DNA of 64,000 nt from Nepenthes gracilis (Eukaryota > Streptophyta > Magnoliopsida > Caryophyllales > Nepenthaceae): positions 10,936,501 through 11,000,500 of the forward strand of contig BSYO01000013.1 in assembly GCA_033239525.1 (NCBI GenBank). Direction: 5' to 3'. Position 1 is the first letter of the stretch. Each line of letters starts with the position of its first letter. The notes under the pieces were generated by a model. It searched no databases. It was not told the origin of the DNA and saw nothing but the letters and a program-made list of their open reading frames with translations. Position numbers and translations under genes: made by a program. Below, piece by piece: positions 13,201 through 24,954 of the stretch.

Positions 13201-14606
13201 CCCTAGCACACCATTTCCCAAGGATGGCAAGCTAACAGATCTAGGCTTTGGCAAATGCGATGCTGATCTGACTAGCCAGTGCCCCAACCGAGCATTGGGG
13301 CAGACTGTCGTAAGTAGGACCACTAGAAGATTGAAAAGCCAGCTGGTCAAGCGTTAAGTCATCAAGAAGTTAAGCGTCGAAGGTGCTAAACCCTGACCAG
13401 CTCGAGGTGAGCTTAGCTAGCCCCTATCCCTACCAAACGGGGGGACGAGTAGCTGTGAGTTGAATTGCCAAAAAAATGAGTTTTCAGCGCATCAAACTGC
13501 CAAACCGGCATAACTCAAGAGTCCAAAGGCATCATTCGAACGCTTCAATCATTCGAACATCGTAAGAATATCCGAGTAATGCAACAAACTCAGAGAATGT
13601 GCGGTAGTTCTATTCATCAATTCCTTTTACAAAGTATGAAGCCCACAGCGACAGACGTACAACTCAAAGGAAAGAATATACTGAATGACATCTGACTTTT
13701 GAAGCTCTATTTCACTTGGTCAGGCACCTGCGGGGAAAGCAAGCACATGACCTCGAAACTGAATCTCAGTGGCCAGAGTACTATATTCTGGACAACCGAG
13801 AAGATCAAACTCTTACGCGCCGCCTCCAGAGGTGTTGAAGCACGAAGCACATGCCGAAGGCCTCCCAAGCAAGAGTCAAGGATCATCTACCAGCTCTCGC
13901 CCAGGAGGTGACCACCAGAGATCATCCACCAAGGTAGGCCACATTCATGCAAACTGGAGTCTACACTAAACCCAGCGCAGTGATGACAGCATAGATCCAA
14001 CGTGGACCTAGAGAGTTCTTCCTCTAGTAGGCGTCAACAGTCTCACGTGGGCCACAAATGGGGTGTCCGCCGCCCAGATGAGAAGAGGAGGAAATGACCT
14101 TCCCCAACGAGGCTAAATTACCACTCCACTTAGCTGCCCCAGCGAGGACCACGCGACACTAGCTGGGAGAAGCATATGATGGTGACGTATACTCGGGCAA
14201 CCCCTATCACTGCCTGAGATTTATCAAATTAAGGGAATCAAGGCAGACTTCAAATGCCTCTTCAAGTCTCTCAAAACTCCCTTCGACTCCGGCAAATGAT
14301 AGCATGGGCTCCATGCCTGCTTCGATCTCTTGCATCACTTGGCTTATGGGAGAATGATTCATGTAGCAAGGCGTAGGAAGCCCTTCCATCTAGAGCCGAG
14401 GGAGAAGGTCAGCAAATGAATATTGCAGAAGATCACACCGACCGACGCCATTTATAGAGAATTAGCAGGTTCAGAGAGTCAAATCACCACCAAATCTTGC
14501 CAAGAATGGTAAAAATTTGTAAATCTTATGGAAAAGGAACATGCATACGGATCTATATGACAATATCCCATCATTAAATGTCGGGGGTTAAAATTTCAAA
14601 CCTCTT
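10210..14606 (+). other. LARD interior, non-coding, with internal repeats
   Basis: 4.4 kb with moderate GC and many short ORFs on both strands (for example 12452-12853 plus, 133 aa, and 11249-11620 minus). None resembles a gag or pol domain, and opposing ORFs overlap, so I treat them as chance. There are several degenerate internal duplications. The segment around 10785-10870 (CTTCTCAT...TAACATGCTCGGT) recurs at 11243-11335. A block of about 65 bp recurs between 10985 and 11090. A four-copy array lies at 11822-12003. Confidence 0.6.
11822..12003 (+). repeat. Tandem repeat of about 57 bp, about 3-4 copies
   Basis: Degenerate copies share the core GAGTGGCYCATACGTGGTCA followed by AATTTGAACCT. 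Each starts with a CCCGTACTGAG-like segment. The array lies within the LARD interior and has no coding meaning. Confidence 0.65.
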
Positions 14607-14619
14607 GACATGGGGGTAA
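14607..14619 (+). promoter_or_regulatory. Weak polypurine tract before the 3' LTR
   Basis: ACATGGGGGTAA sits immediately 5' of the TGATGGG start of the 3' LTR, where plus-strand priming is expected. The purine run is short. Confidence 0.45.
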
Positions 14620-14939
14620 TGATGGGTTCAATACCGTGGGTTGGCCTAAAATTTGAATTTTAGCAGATGGATAATTTGTTAGAAGCTTGTCCAGGCCTAG
14701 TGCAAGGCACTTGGAGGCCCACTAAGAGGGACTACAACGCAGCTCGACATGTCAAGCCCGACCCATCTTCTCAAGACATCCTACCTAAGGTCCCACATCG
14801 CCTAGGTAGGCAGGTGCTATTTCGTGGATTACACTATAAAAGCAATTGTCGTAGCAGGCCCCCACAAGTAGGAGAGGGCTTCGGACGCTACGGATGGCTC
14901 AGTAAAATCCGCAACCGCTGTTAGCCATTTTCCTATGAG

Positions 14940-15720
14940 TGTAAGCTTGTCCTCCATCTAGGAGGCCTGCCCTCCTTCGAGGAGCCGTCTTCCATTCAGG
15001 AGCTTCCATCCTTCAAGGAGGCCTTCCCTTCTTCTAAGAGCCGTCTTCCATCTAGAAGCTACCCTCCATCCAAGAGGCTTGCCCTCCTTTTAGGAGCCGC
15101 CCTCCATCTATGAGCTGCCCTCCTTTTAGGAAGCTTTTCTTCCTTTTAGGAGCCGCCCTCCATCTAGAAGCTGTCCTCCATCTAGGAGGCTTGCCCTCAT
15201 TCTAATAGCTGTCTTCCGTCTAGGAGGCCTACCCTCATTCTAGGAGCCACCCTCTATCTAGGATACATGCCATCCATTCATGAGCCATCCTCTATCTAGG
15301 AACAGCTCTCCATCTAGGAGGCTTGTCCTCCTTCAAAGAGCTGCCCTCCTTCCACTATACTTATCCTTCATTTAGGAGTCGTCCTCAATCCGGGAGCTAC
15401 CCTCCTTCCAAGAGGCCTACCCTCGTTCTAGGAGTTGTTCTTCATCCAGGAGCCACCATCTATCTCGGAGGCTTTCCCTCCTTCTAAGAGGCATTTCTTC
15501 CATCAAGGAGCTGCCCTCTATCCAGGAGTAGCCCTCATTCCAGGAGCCGTCCTCAATCTAAGAGTTGTCCTCTATCCAGAAGGCCTACTTTCTATCCAGG
15601 AGCCGTCCTCTATCTAGAAGTCTCTCTCCATCGAGGAGCCTCACTTTCCATCCAAGAGGCCCGCTCTCTATCTAGGAGCCCCGCTTTCGGTCTAGGAGGC
15701 CTACAGCCTATCCAGGAGCC
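14940..15720 (+). repeat. LTR minisatellite built on an AGGAG-ended unit
   Basis: About 780 bp of a degenerate 17-19-bp unit of the type CCCTCCTTCTAGGAGCCG, alternating with TCCATCTAGGAGGC to form higher-order pairs of about 36 bp. The 5' LTR has only about 260 bp of it (9350-9610). The short ORFs that cross it are products of the repeat. Confidence 0.8.
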
Positions 15721-15769
15721 CTGCCTTCCACCTTTATAAGTCTCCTGGTCGATCGAACCCTGAAGCTCA

Positions 15770-16290
15770 GTCCTCCACATCTCTAAGACGTCCCTTTGCC
15801 AAACACACTCCTAAGACGCTCCTTAACCAGGCGTATCTCTAAAATGCCCATTAACCAGGCGCACCCTAAGACACCCCTAAACTAGGTGCACCTCTAAAAT
15901 GCTCCTAAACTGGGAACACCTCCAAGATGCCATTTAATTGGATGCACCACTAATATGCCCCTCAGCCTAGTGCGCCCCAAATACACCCCTAAACAAGACA
16001 AACCTCTAAGACGCCCCTCAGTCGGGCGCACTACTAAGACGCCTTTCAACCGGGCACACCACTAAGATGTCCCTAAGTCGGGTGTACCTCCAAAATGCCA
16101 CTTAGTTAGGCGCACCTCCAAGACACTCCTTAACCGGGCACATCTCTAAATCGTCTCTCAGCCCAGCATATTTGTGAGCTGCTCTTCATTTGGGCACCTC
16201 TCTACACTACTCTTCATCGGGCACCTCCTAAACTGTCTTTAATTAGGTGCACTTTTAAGACACCCCTCAATCGGGTACATCGCGAAGCCG
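15770..16290 (+). repeat. Second LTR repeat block, about 27-30-bp unit
   Basis: Degenerate copies of a unit like CACCTCTAAGACGCCCCTCA plus a YYGGGCG segment. The 5' LTR holds a shorter version at about 9660-9870. The reverse complement is seen in the LTR fragment at 18790-18900, which confirms it as a family feature. Confidence 0.75.
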
Positions 16291-16593
16291 CTCCTCGTCG
16301 AGCACACCCACCGGAGTCAAGCCCTCTAATATCATTCACTTTCCCCACTTTCGTGTATCCATGCATTTTCTTACATTCTCGTATCTTTTTATCTGTTAAG
16401 AAAGATTTATAACTTGAGCGTCGAATAATAAACCTTGGAATGAGTATTGTTAATTTTCTAATCACTTGTTTGTCCATTGTATTACGTAGGATTTAAGTTC
16501 AAAGCAACGGAACCGGACCCATATCAAATCAACTCGACACGGAAGATCAAGTGGCCCATTAATTCGTACAATAGCTCGGATCCAGAGATGCAT

Positions 16594-16595
<2 letters not shown>

Positions 16596-16648
<53 letters not shown>

Positions 16649-16650
16649 TT
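16596..16650. repeat. (TACA)n(CA)n(TA)n microsatellite
   Basis: A compound microsatellite begins at the first base after the 3' LTR. It mirrors the (CA)n(TA)n run that ends at the base before the 5' LTR (8979-9019). Confidence 0.85.
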
Positions 16651-18520
16651 CTTTCATTGTTGAAATAGATTTTAAAATATGGCTCTCTAAAATATAATCT
16701 ATAAATAGCTCCTCCCTCTGGCTTTTATCTTTACCAAAACTATATTGACTTTTTTAATATCAATCATCCAATTGATTTAATATTTCAGTAATTGTTATAT
16801 ATTTATCATAAATTTAAATTTATTTTTATTTAAATAATTACTAAATTATTATTTTTATGGTTGTAGTTTTCCTACTTTTAGTTGTGAAAAGGATTGCAAT
16901 AACTATCCTGAAATTCCTATACTTATAATACCGTATATTAGTAGTAATTTTAAAATATTAGAATTATAATGCACCTTTGATGGTGTTACTCCGGACACAT
17001 TTAGCCATTTCCTAAAAGCATTCTTGTAATGATTGGTAATTTTTTAAAATTAAATTAGTTAATTATTAGGAAATAAAATAGTATAAAAAATATAAAAAGA
17101 TTATATTTATAAAAGTTTTAAAAGTATAAGATACTTGAATAAAAATTAATTTTATAACTAGGTGAAACTTCATGTATCAAACCAGGGAGACAATGTATCC
17201 TTTTTGCAATATTATAACAAACTTTTTGAATGAACACATTCTATTAGTAGAGTCTATTTTGAAGACGAACCGAAGGCTAACAGTAATGGTAAAATATTTT
17301 TTAGCATTTTATTATTTTATTATTAATGAATTTATAAGTATATTTATATAATATTGATTTATTGTTAAATCAGTAGTTATCATTTATCAAGAATTTTACT
17401 ATATATTGACAAGGTTATGATTTTTAAATATTATACCCATAATAGAGATGTGTATGCATATAAAATGTAAATTTAAAAATTTTATTAAATATTTTAAATT
17501 TAAAATATTAACTAAGATTATCTAAATAAAATTTACAAGAAGAATTTTTAGGATATTAAAAAATTCCCTCATTGGTCTCACATCTTGCAGCTATTATGGA
17601 GCCTTACAAAGGAGAGTGGAGTGCTCGTTTGTCTTGAAATTTTTTTAGGAATCAACAAGAATATTGAAAAAGCGAGGCAACAAGTGTATTACAGCCCACA
17701 AATTACGTACAAACTGCACGAATCCCTATTACCTTTAGCGCCGTTAGGACCAGTCTATAAGCCAGCAAAATCAGAAATAGCAATAATAGCATTAGTCATC
17801 ACCACATCGAATGAGATACGTTCTGTCTCATTCGGAATTGTTGTGGGTCACAACCGACCGACAAAAATTTGGCATTAGCTGAACTGTTGTACTACTTGTA
17901 GCCTTACCATGTTAACAACTGCAATCAATTTGATTTTAGGGTTTTAGATTAGCAAAAAAAAATTAATAAATGTATATTTTTATTAATCTTAATAGTACGA
18001 AATCTTTTAACTTCACTGTATATACCATATAATTTGAGTCTACATTTAGCATCGTTGGTCGAGCAATATGTGAAGAGTCAAGCATGATGGCTCAAAAAAA
18101 ATGTTGAAGTATACATTTCTTTTAAAGATTAGTTAGATATTATAAAAAAAATTAATTATAAAATTCAATAATTTGAGTAGTAGCAAAAACTGAGTCCAAG
18201 ATTGACACCATAAGTGAAAATTGAAGTTTTATGTAACTACTTATATATTTAGCACTATAATAATAAGTTCAAATTTGGATAATGAAAATATATTCATAAC
18301 ATCCATAAACTATTATCTAAAAAAACTTCCCAGTGTTCAAAATTCCTAAAAACTACATTCGAGTTAGCTAATTGGAAAGGTAAATAAAAAATACAAAAAA
18401 ATGAGTCCAATACTTAGCTAGATGTGTACAATTTATTTATGTGAATAATATCAAATGAAATATATAAGGGACGATAATCATGATTGAAAACTAAAATACA
18501 AATAAAATCCAAATAACAAT
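16651..18520. other. AT-rich region without recognisable genes
   Basis: Very AT-rich, with no recognised homology. A 97-codon ORF at 17585-17878 (plus) lies in a slightly more GC-balanced patch. It matches no family I know and has no splice or promoter context that I can defend. Confidence 0.5.
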
Positions 18521-19087
18521 TGATACGTCGCTGGATTCGTATCATCTGACGGGTTAGGGAGCTATTTGATCATTCATAATGGGTCAAATTGGAGTAGGTT
18601 CGATCCCTGTACCTCTTGACCTGAAAATTGCGCAACATAATGAACGAATAAGAGATCAGAGGATTGGCGGGACTCGTCCTCTAATTTATCCTCCGATATT
18701 TAAGTTAGAAATCTTTCCCGTTGAATACAAAGATGCGAGGATGTAAAAGAATGCGTGAATGTATGTAATGTGGAATTGAACATTTGGGTGCGCCCGACAG
18801 TTAGGCGACTTTGAGGTGCGCCTAACTGAGGGGCATATTAGAGGTACTCCCAACTGAGGAGAGGCTTAGAGGTGTGTTTAGACAGGAGGTGGTTTAGAGA
18901 TAAAGGATTTAGTCCTAAGGATGAAGAGCCAGATGCTTAAAAAGAGAGCATGCCTCCTAGATGGAAAGTATAGCACCTAGATGGTGGGCCTTTTGGAGAT
19001 GGCATGGCACCTGGATGGAGGGATGGTCTCATGGAAGGAAGGCCTGTACTCATAGGAAAGTGTCTAGCGGCGGATCAAGGCTGTACT
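18521..19087 (-). repeat. Truncated LTR of the LARD family, reverse orientation
   Basis: The reverse complement of this segment aligns with the last part of the 14620-16595 LTR. Its terminal TGATACGTCG at 18521 corresponds to the CATCA end of the LTR. The landmarks CTGGATTCGTATCATCTGA, TAAGTTAGAAATCTTTCCCG and AGATGCGAGGATGTAAAAG follow in order. Then come the second repeat block (GGTGCGCCTAACTGAGGGGC) and the AGGAG-type minisatellite (CCTCCTAGATGG). Homology stops at 19087, where another LTR begins. The rest of this copy was not found after 21137, so the truncation involved more than a simple insertion. Confidence 0.75.
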
Positions 19088-21137
19088 TGTGATGATCCCA
19101 AAAATTATAATAGAAAATCGATAAGGTTCCGACTGTAAAATGGCCATCAAACCAATATAAACCTGTATAATATCCCTTTACAGTATATATATCCACAAAG
19201 ACAACATAGGATCCAAATGTCATAATATATTTGTGGCTCTAGCGTCGTGTCTCCGGACATAATGTTAGACAGAGAGATGCTACTAGGTACCAAAATACAA
19301 ACCACAATAATATGCGGAATCATATATATAACCTGTCAATATAGCGCGAAACTAAAATATTTGTATATTCTTAATATAATAGATACATATTCATCAAAAT
19401 ATACAAAAGTCTTCCAAGTATAAGTACAGAGCCTCAAAATCCAAGTTCACAAAATAATCCTCCAAGTCTTCCACCTAACCGACTTCTAATCTTCTACTCC
19501 GTCTAATCTGGTATAAGCTTGTACTTTTCTGAAGGTAAGAAAATAATAATGAGTAAGCTTGATACTTAGTAAGACACAATAAAATTAAGGATAATAAGCA
19601 ATATACTCAAAATAAAACAAAGGAAGGGAGTAGGAGTATGATATAAATGCATGAATATGAAATATGATCAAATACACTTTTCAGAATACATTTATCTTTT
19701 TTAATTTTATATATGATTCTTTTAGGTTCTAAAAATATGTAAAAATTTTTTTATCTTTGTGGATTAGGACCAATAGGCCTTACCAACTAACGGTGTAGTC
19801 AAATTGAGAGAAGGATCATGTTGTTCCACATAATCTAAGGTACTACACATGAACCTCAAATTTTAACATATCATGGTGAACAGTATACCTATAATCTTGA
19901 ATATATTAGGCCAACAGTCCTTATTCTTATACCACCATGTCCCTCGTGGCCCAAACGTAATTTCTCAATTTATCACAATAATATCTTAAGGGATATGGGA
20001 AATACTACCATCTGATATGAAAAAAATCCTTGGTCCTATTTTACGATTTTTTTTTATATTTTATATTAAAAACTCTGTACAAATATTCATACTTCTTTTT
20101 CTTTAAACTTTTCACACCAGGAGAAAGTTTCAAATATCAGATAACGGATAACAAATTATAGAGTTCCAATTCCTTGATACAAATTCATAATTTCATATCC
20201 TAACAAATACGAATACAAATTTCATATTCTAACAGATACAGATACATATATTTTATATTCTTGTAAGTTTAAATCTTCACATGCCTTTAAATATGTACAT
20301 AAATTATCTTAAAGCTTGGATTATTTAAAAATTCTTACCACAATGAGCCAAATATAATTTTAAAACTTTCGATCAACAAATCTCTTCATAAATGGTTCAC
20401 AACATAATTTTCGGAATACATAAAATATCATATACAATTTACATGCAAGTAAATATCAAATAATCAAGGTAAAAACGTTCACGAAGCCAAGGTTTCAATT
20501 ATCTAAAGTCAAATCATGTATAAATCCTAAATTATACGAGTAAAAATGTCGGGGTGTGGGTTAGGGTTTCCACGTGCACCAAATCATATAAAACTACTAA
20601 ATTGAACACCTAATCGATAATTAATCATATTTAAGACATGGGAACCAATTTTCTAAGCCAAATCATGTAAAAATCTCAAAAATAAATGGGTAAATCCAAT
20701 GGGGCGCGGGTTAGGGTTTTGGGAAGCCATAAACCGCACTAATCTTAGAAATCGGATATGAAATCGACATATGAATATGCTCAAGTCATGGGTTTCATAA
20801 AATATAAATTTAGACGAGTATTGGAACAAGAATACTTGAAGAGAATGGAATAAAAGTGCAAAGAAATGAGAAAAAAGTATATGAGTGCACTTACCTTAAC
20901 CCGATCTATAACTTTTAAAACTAGCTCTAAGTTGGATTCAAACTTGGAAGCCTCGATCTCTGCCTCTCTCCTTTGCATGGCAAGCGTGGGTCCACTGGAT
21001 TGGGCACTCGGCGAGAGTCCCTCGTCATTTCACATCCCGCATCCAAAACCTAATTTTTCCACATGAATTAAGCCTAATCTTGATTATATTATTTTAATTA
21101 CTCCTAATTATAACATTATGAAAACTGGTACCTTACA
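19088..21137 (-). repeat. Ty3/gypsy LTR of the A/C group
   Basis: A 2050-bp LTR, TGTGATGATCC...ACCTTACA on the plus strand. Its parts match, in order, the LTRs of elements A and C: the AATGGCCATCAAACCAATAT start, the GCCTTACCAACTAACGGTG block near 19780, the AATATCTTAAGG block near 19982, repeated GGGTTAGGGTTT segments, and a coding-strand start of TGTAAGGTACC. No polypurine tract follows it at 21138 and the flanking 5-mers do not match. It may therefore be a solo LTR with a decayed duplication, or the 3' LTR of the Tekay-like pol at 24955-26683 with its tract lost. Its GC-rich U3 module is very reduced. Confidence 0.7.
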
Positions 21138-22599
21138 ACTCATTAGCAAATGGCTTTGAGAGATGGAGAAGAACTCCTTCATGCTCCTCATTGCCAGAGA
21201 CTGGGTCTTTCTTTCTCCTATTTTTCTCCCCTTTGTATTCTATTTGCATACTTAGTGCTCTATTATTTGGATTTCACATCCTTTCTTCCCTACTATAGTG
21301 AAGGGGTAAATATAGTATTGGCGGGCAGTCCAACCTTCCCTGGTTGGTGACAACTGTCCGCTGAGCTATCTGAACGGATAAAAATATCTCATTTGGTTGG
21401 CAGTTTTCTTCCTTCTTTGACACGATTATGGAGGCCGCCTGGTATTATAGTTACCTTTTAGAGGAGACCCTTCAGGCTATTATTGTCATTTTGGGAGCGA
21501 TCGTATGAACATGGACGAATATTCTTAAAATATTTACCAGGTTATTCTGACCGGTTGTAGTTAGTTTCTTCAGCATGTAGGAAAATGATCGTGGGCCGTC
21601 CTGATTAGGTCCATGAGGTCATTTTGGTCGACTAGGCCATTTGGGTTGATTGGGGCCCTCCTTTTAGGTTGGGCAAATTGAATGCATCAAGAATAAAACA
21701 AGCGAAAATCGTGCAAAAAATATAAGAATCAATGATTGATGATGACCTCATTAATAAGAGTTGAATATCAAAAAATGAGTTATGATGTTTTTAAATAGTC
21801 AAAGGCCATATGCTACTACTTAACATGTGGGATAGTCTAACTGCATATTATTCTATATATTTAGGGACAAATATTACTTCTTACTGATTCATAAATGTTA
21901 GATTTGACATTCAATTTATAACTAATATAATAGGGCATACTTGATTATATTTTATTAATTTTCTATAATGATTCTTGTTTAAACAAAACTAAAAACTATA
22001 AATTGAAATATAAATATAAAAATTTTTCTTCAAATTTAAAATATAAATCATTTTTATCAAAATGAGAGTAGAATTTTTACCAAATATGTAACATAAAATA
22101 AACACCTAAGAGTAAATTGTTGACAAAATTTCAATTTCAAGGCAAAAAATTTAAATTTAAGATATAAACATTTAAAATCTCATGGAATGGGAGCCAAACT
22201 AACATGTATATAGGATATAATTAAAGAAAGTAACCAAATATCATATGTATAAATATTTGAATAAAAATATTAAGAGATTTTAAAAAAATTAGAAATAAAT
22301 GAAAAAAATATATTTAGTTGTACTTATTTTCATTTGAAATTACCAAAGAATTATTTGAAATTACCAAAAATTAGATTAGGTTCATTTTCTCCTTTTTCTC
22401 CTATCTTCTTTTCTCTCTTTCCCTCTTATCCTTCTCTCTCATTTCTTATAAATCTGTGAGAAATGAGTAGAATAAATCAGAAGGGCTATACAAAATAGAC
22501 TACTACCCATGCTATAATACCTAATTTTCGTCTAATTTAATTTGGTATTATAAATTTATTTTGGGTATATTGGAATAAATTATACAATGTGTATTTGAA
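21138..22599. other. AT-rich unassigned DNA
   Basis: No coding motif was recognised. If the LTR at 19088 belongs to the pol at 24955, integrase should lie in this interval or up to 24950. I could not find its zinc finger or DDE motifs. Confidence 0.4.
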
Positions 22600-24480
22600 T
22601 AAAATTTGAAGTATGGAAGCAGTTTCAGTGCCTAGATATGTCTAACGTGTGATTGTGCACTTTTGGCAGATTGGGCACGCCCAAAGAGCGCCTGATGTGA
22701 CACCTGAGTACAGATTCCATAGTGCTAATGCTTGAGGGGTGCCCAAGACAACGTTTGTACGTGAATAGGGTTAGGAGCATTGTCTGATGTGCGCCTAAGG
22801 TAGCACTCATGCACTAATTCGATTATATAAGGACTTGTGCCTTGGTTTTAGTGATTTTGCATGGGAAGAAGAGAAATGAAGAGAAAGAGAAGAGGCGGAA
22901 GGAGGAGGAAGAGAAGAATAGGGATTTCTAGGCATTATTTGGTAAGATCTGTTAGATTAGGGATTGAGACGAGTATCCTCAAACTCTATTATTGGTCTAT
23001 TTTAGTTTTCATTTAGTTTTTCTTATATTTGGTGGATTAAATGTATATGTATATCATTTTATTTACCCTATTTGACATTCTCATTGTATATATGTCACTT
23101 TTACCAGTTGTTTTGAGTTTTTGTTTTGTATTTATTATTATTTGAGAATTTTTATTTGTTTGGAAAAAAATAGGTAAATGATTTGAGATATTATATTTAT
23201 ATATAAGAATATTTGCAAAGAATATGTCATAAAAATTTACGTATGGATCTTGCATGTGGCATCCATGTAACGTGTTTCAGGTTGGGCTCTATTTTGTGCA
23301 TTCAATTAGACATGGTACCTTTATCACGAAGAGGAAAGCTTTGTCATTAACCTTCTCGAATGGAAGTTTAGTACCTTTGTTGCCAAATCGGAAAAGCTTT
23401 GGACTTGTGATATAGAGATATTTACCAATTTATATTTTTATGATAACCATTGTAATGTAGTGAACGGAATTAGTATGTTTGGACTTCCTAATATATTTAG
23501 ACAATTTTGAGGACTGCACCTATATTCAATGGGTGACGAAAGAAAGTAGCATTCATTTTCATCTATAGAAAAGAATATGTAAATTGCCCGCCTAATGGTC
23601 TAAATAGTAGCTTATAGGTTAAGGTTACCAGAAGTATATATAACTCTTCCTCAATATCAGTCTTTTGGCCTTTAGTTCTCCGATTTGTGCATGGTTAAAA
23701 TTTTGATAAGTTTTTATTTGTCTCTAATTTTAGATACTCAAAACTTCAATTTAAGATTTGCAGGTTTTCATCAACATTAGACTTGGATATCGATTTTAGT
23801 TGGTCTCGTGCATTTGTCTCATTTGACCTTTGCTTTGGATTATGTATTTTGCACACGAGGTCCAATTTGGACATTTTGTTGGTTTCTCACACTTGATATT
23901 TAGATTTTGGCTTTCATGAATTTTATATCAGTTTATAGATTTATTTCTTTGCTATGATTATCGATGCACTGTTTGATATGTATTCGGATTACATTATTAT
24001 TATTTTTTATCTCTTCAAATTAGAGGGTTACGGATGTCTTGTAGGGAGTTTGGATGTAATCGTTGGTAAATACTTGACTTAGATTCTATGCGTATTAGTT
24101 TTGTGGTTGGATTGTATGCGTATTGGTTATATTTTGGCATCGTTGGATGAAGAACTTGTCGGCGTTATTATGGCTTATCATTGACGGGTGGTTTAGAGAG
24201 GTCTTGTGATAGATTTCTATTATACGTTTGACCTAGATTTGGGTTTTGGTGGGATGTTGTTTTATGTTGATGGATTTTATTTTGTGGATTATTATTATTG
24301 GTTATCATATCACTTGCTTTTAGTTTGAGTTCATTATTTAGGCATAGGTCATGCATAGAAACTTTATTAAGCTTATGAATGAATGTTCAGCAGGTGTACC
24401 TCAGATGTAGAGTTTATAAAATAAATATGCACGAGCACCTCTCATGTGCACATCAACATATGATAATTTTGTCTAAAACA
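22600..24480 (+). other. Possible LTR in plus orientation
   Basis: The segment 22655-22810 carries a GC-rich GGGCACGCCC...GAGCGCC module, followed by GATTATATAAGG (about 22823-22834, TATA-like) and a purine-rich leader (22861-22920). In elements B and C the same order (GC module, TATA, purine-rich leader) marks U3 and the start of the transcript. No TG/CA ends or duplication could be fixed, so this is only a suggestion. Confidence 0.3.
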
Positions 24481-24954
24481 AGCTAATGCGTGGCTTGGGT
24501 GCACATTAGGCATCACTTATGCTTCCATCACTATGATCGAATAATTGATTTTTAACCTAAACTCACAAATAAGTTTAAAAACTTACCATTTTATATAAAT
24601 TTAATGTTATTATATAAATCTTAGAATTTTGAGCTCACATTTATGCCCTCTTTATAAAATTTTGTTCATAAAACTTATGTATCTTAATAAATAAATAAAT
24701 AAATGGAGCTACTTCTTTTAGATCTTATCTTATGGCTCCCATGTAATTTCCTCAAAAGAAAGATTTTAATCAATAAATAACTTTAGTGTGAAATACTTGT
24801 TCTTGTCATCCTAGAATTTAAATCGATTATTTAACATTTATCAAATTCTTGTTGATGCTCTATGATTCATACTCAATGACATATGAAGTTTACAAAACAT
24901 TGAAATATGAAAAATGTTATTCACTCTAGAATGAATGGTATACTTTGTCCTCTA

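Larger units (their letters stand above)
9020..16595 (+). mobile_element. LARD-like non-autonomous LTR retrotransposon, complete
   Basis: A 7576-bp element with two recognisable LTRs (9020-10187 and 14620-16595). Both begin TGATGGGT and end GATGCATCA, giving TGATG/CATCA terminal inverted repeats. A primer-binding-site-like sequence follows the 5' LTR and a short G-rich tract precedes the 3' LTR. The 4.4-kb interior has no gag, protease, RT, RNase H or integrase motif that I can recognise, so it matches the definition of a large retrotransposon derivative that needs proteins from another element. The flanks are TATAT on the left and TACAT on the right, a possible 5-bp duplication with one mismatch. 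Both flanks lie in CA/TA microsatellite, so the duplication is hard to prove. The PBS type suggests a Ty3/gypsy Tat-like parent. Confidence 0.75.
14620..16595 (+). repeat. 3' LTR of the LARD-like element, minisatellite-expanded
   Basis: A 1976-bp LTR, 808 bp longer than its 5' partner. The extra length lies in two repeat blocks (14940-15720 and 15770-16290) that are much shorter in the 5' LTR. The unique ends align throughout. A TATA-like CACTATAAAAG lies at about 14830-14840. Confidence 0.8.

Noticed and set aside
17585..17878. 97-codon ORF in AT-rich DNA
   Set aside because: No recognisable domain, no neighbours, and no second copy to test. Mentioned only as an unassigned ORF.
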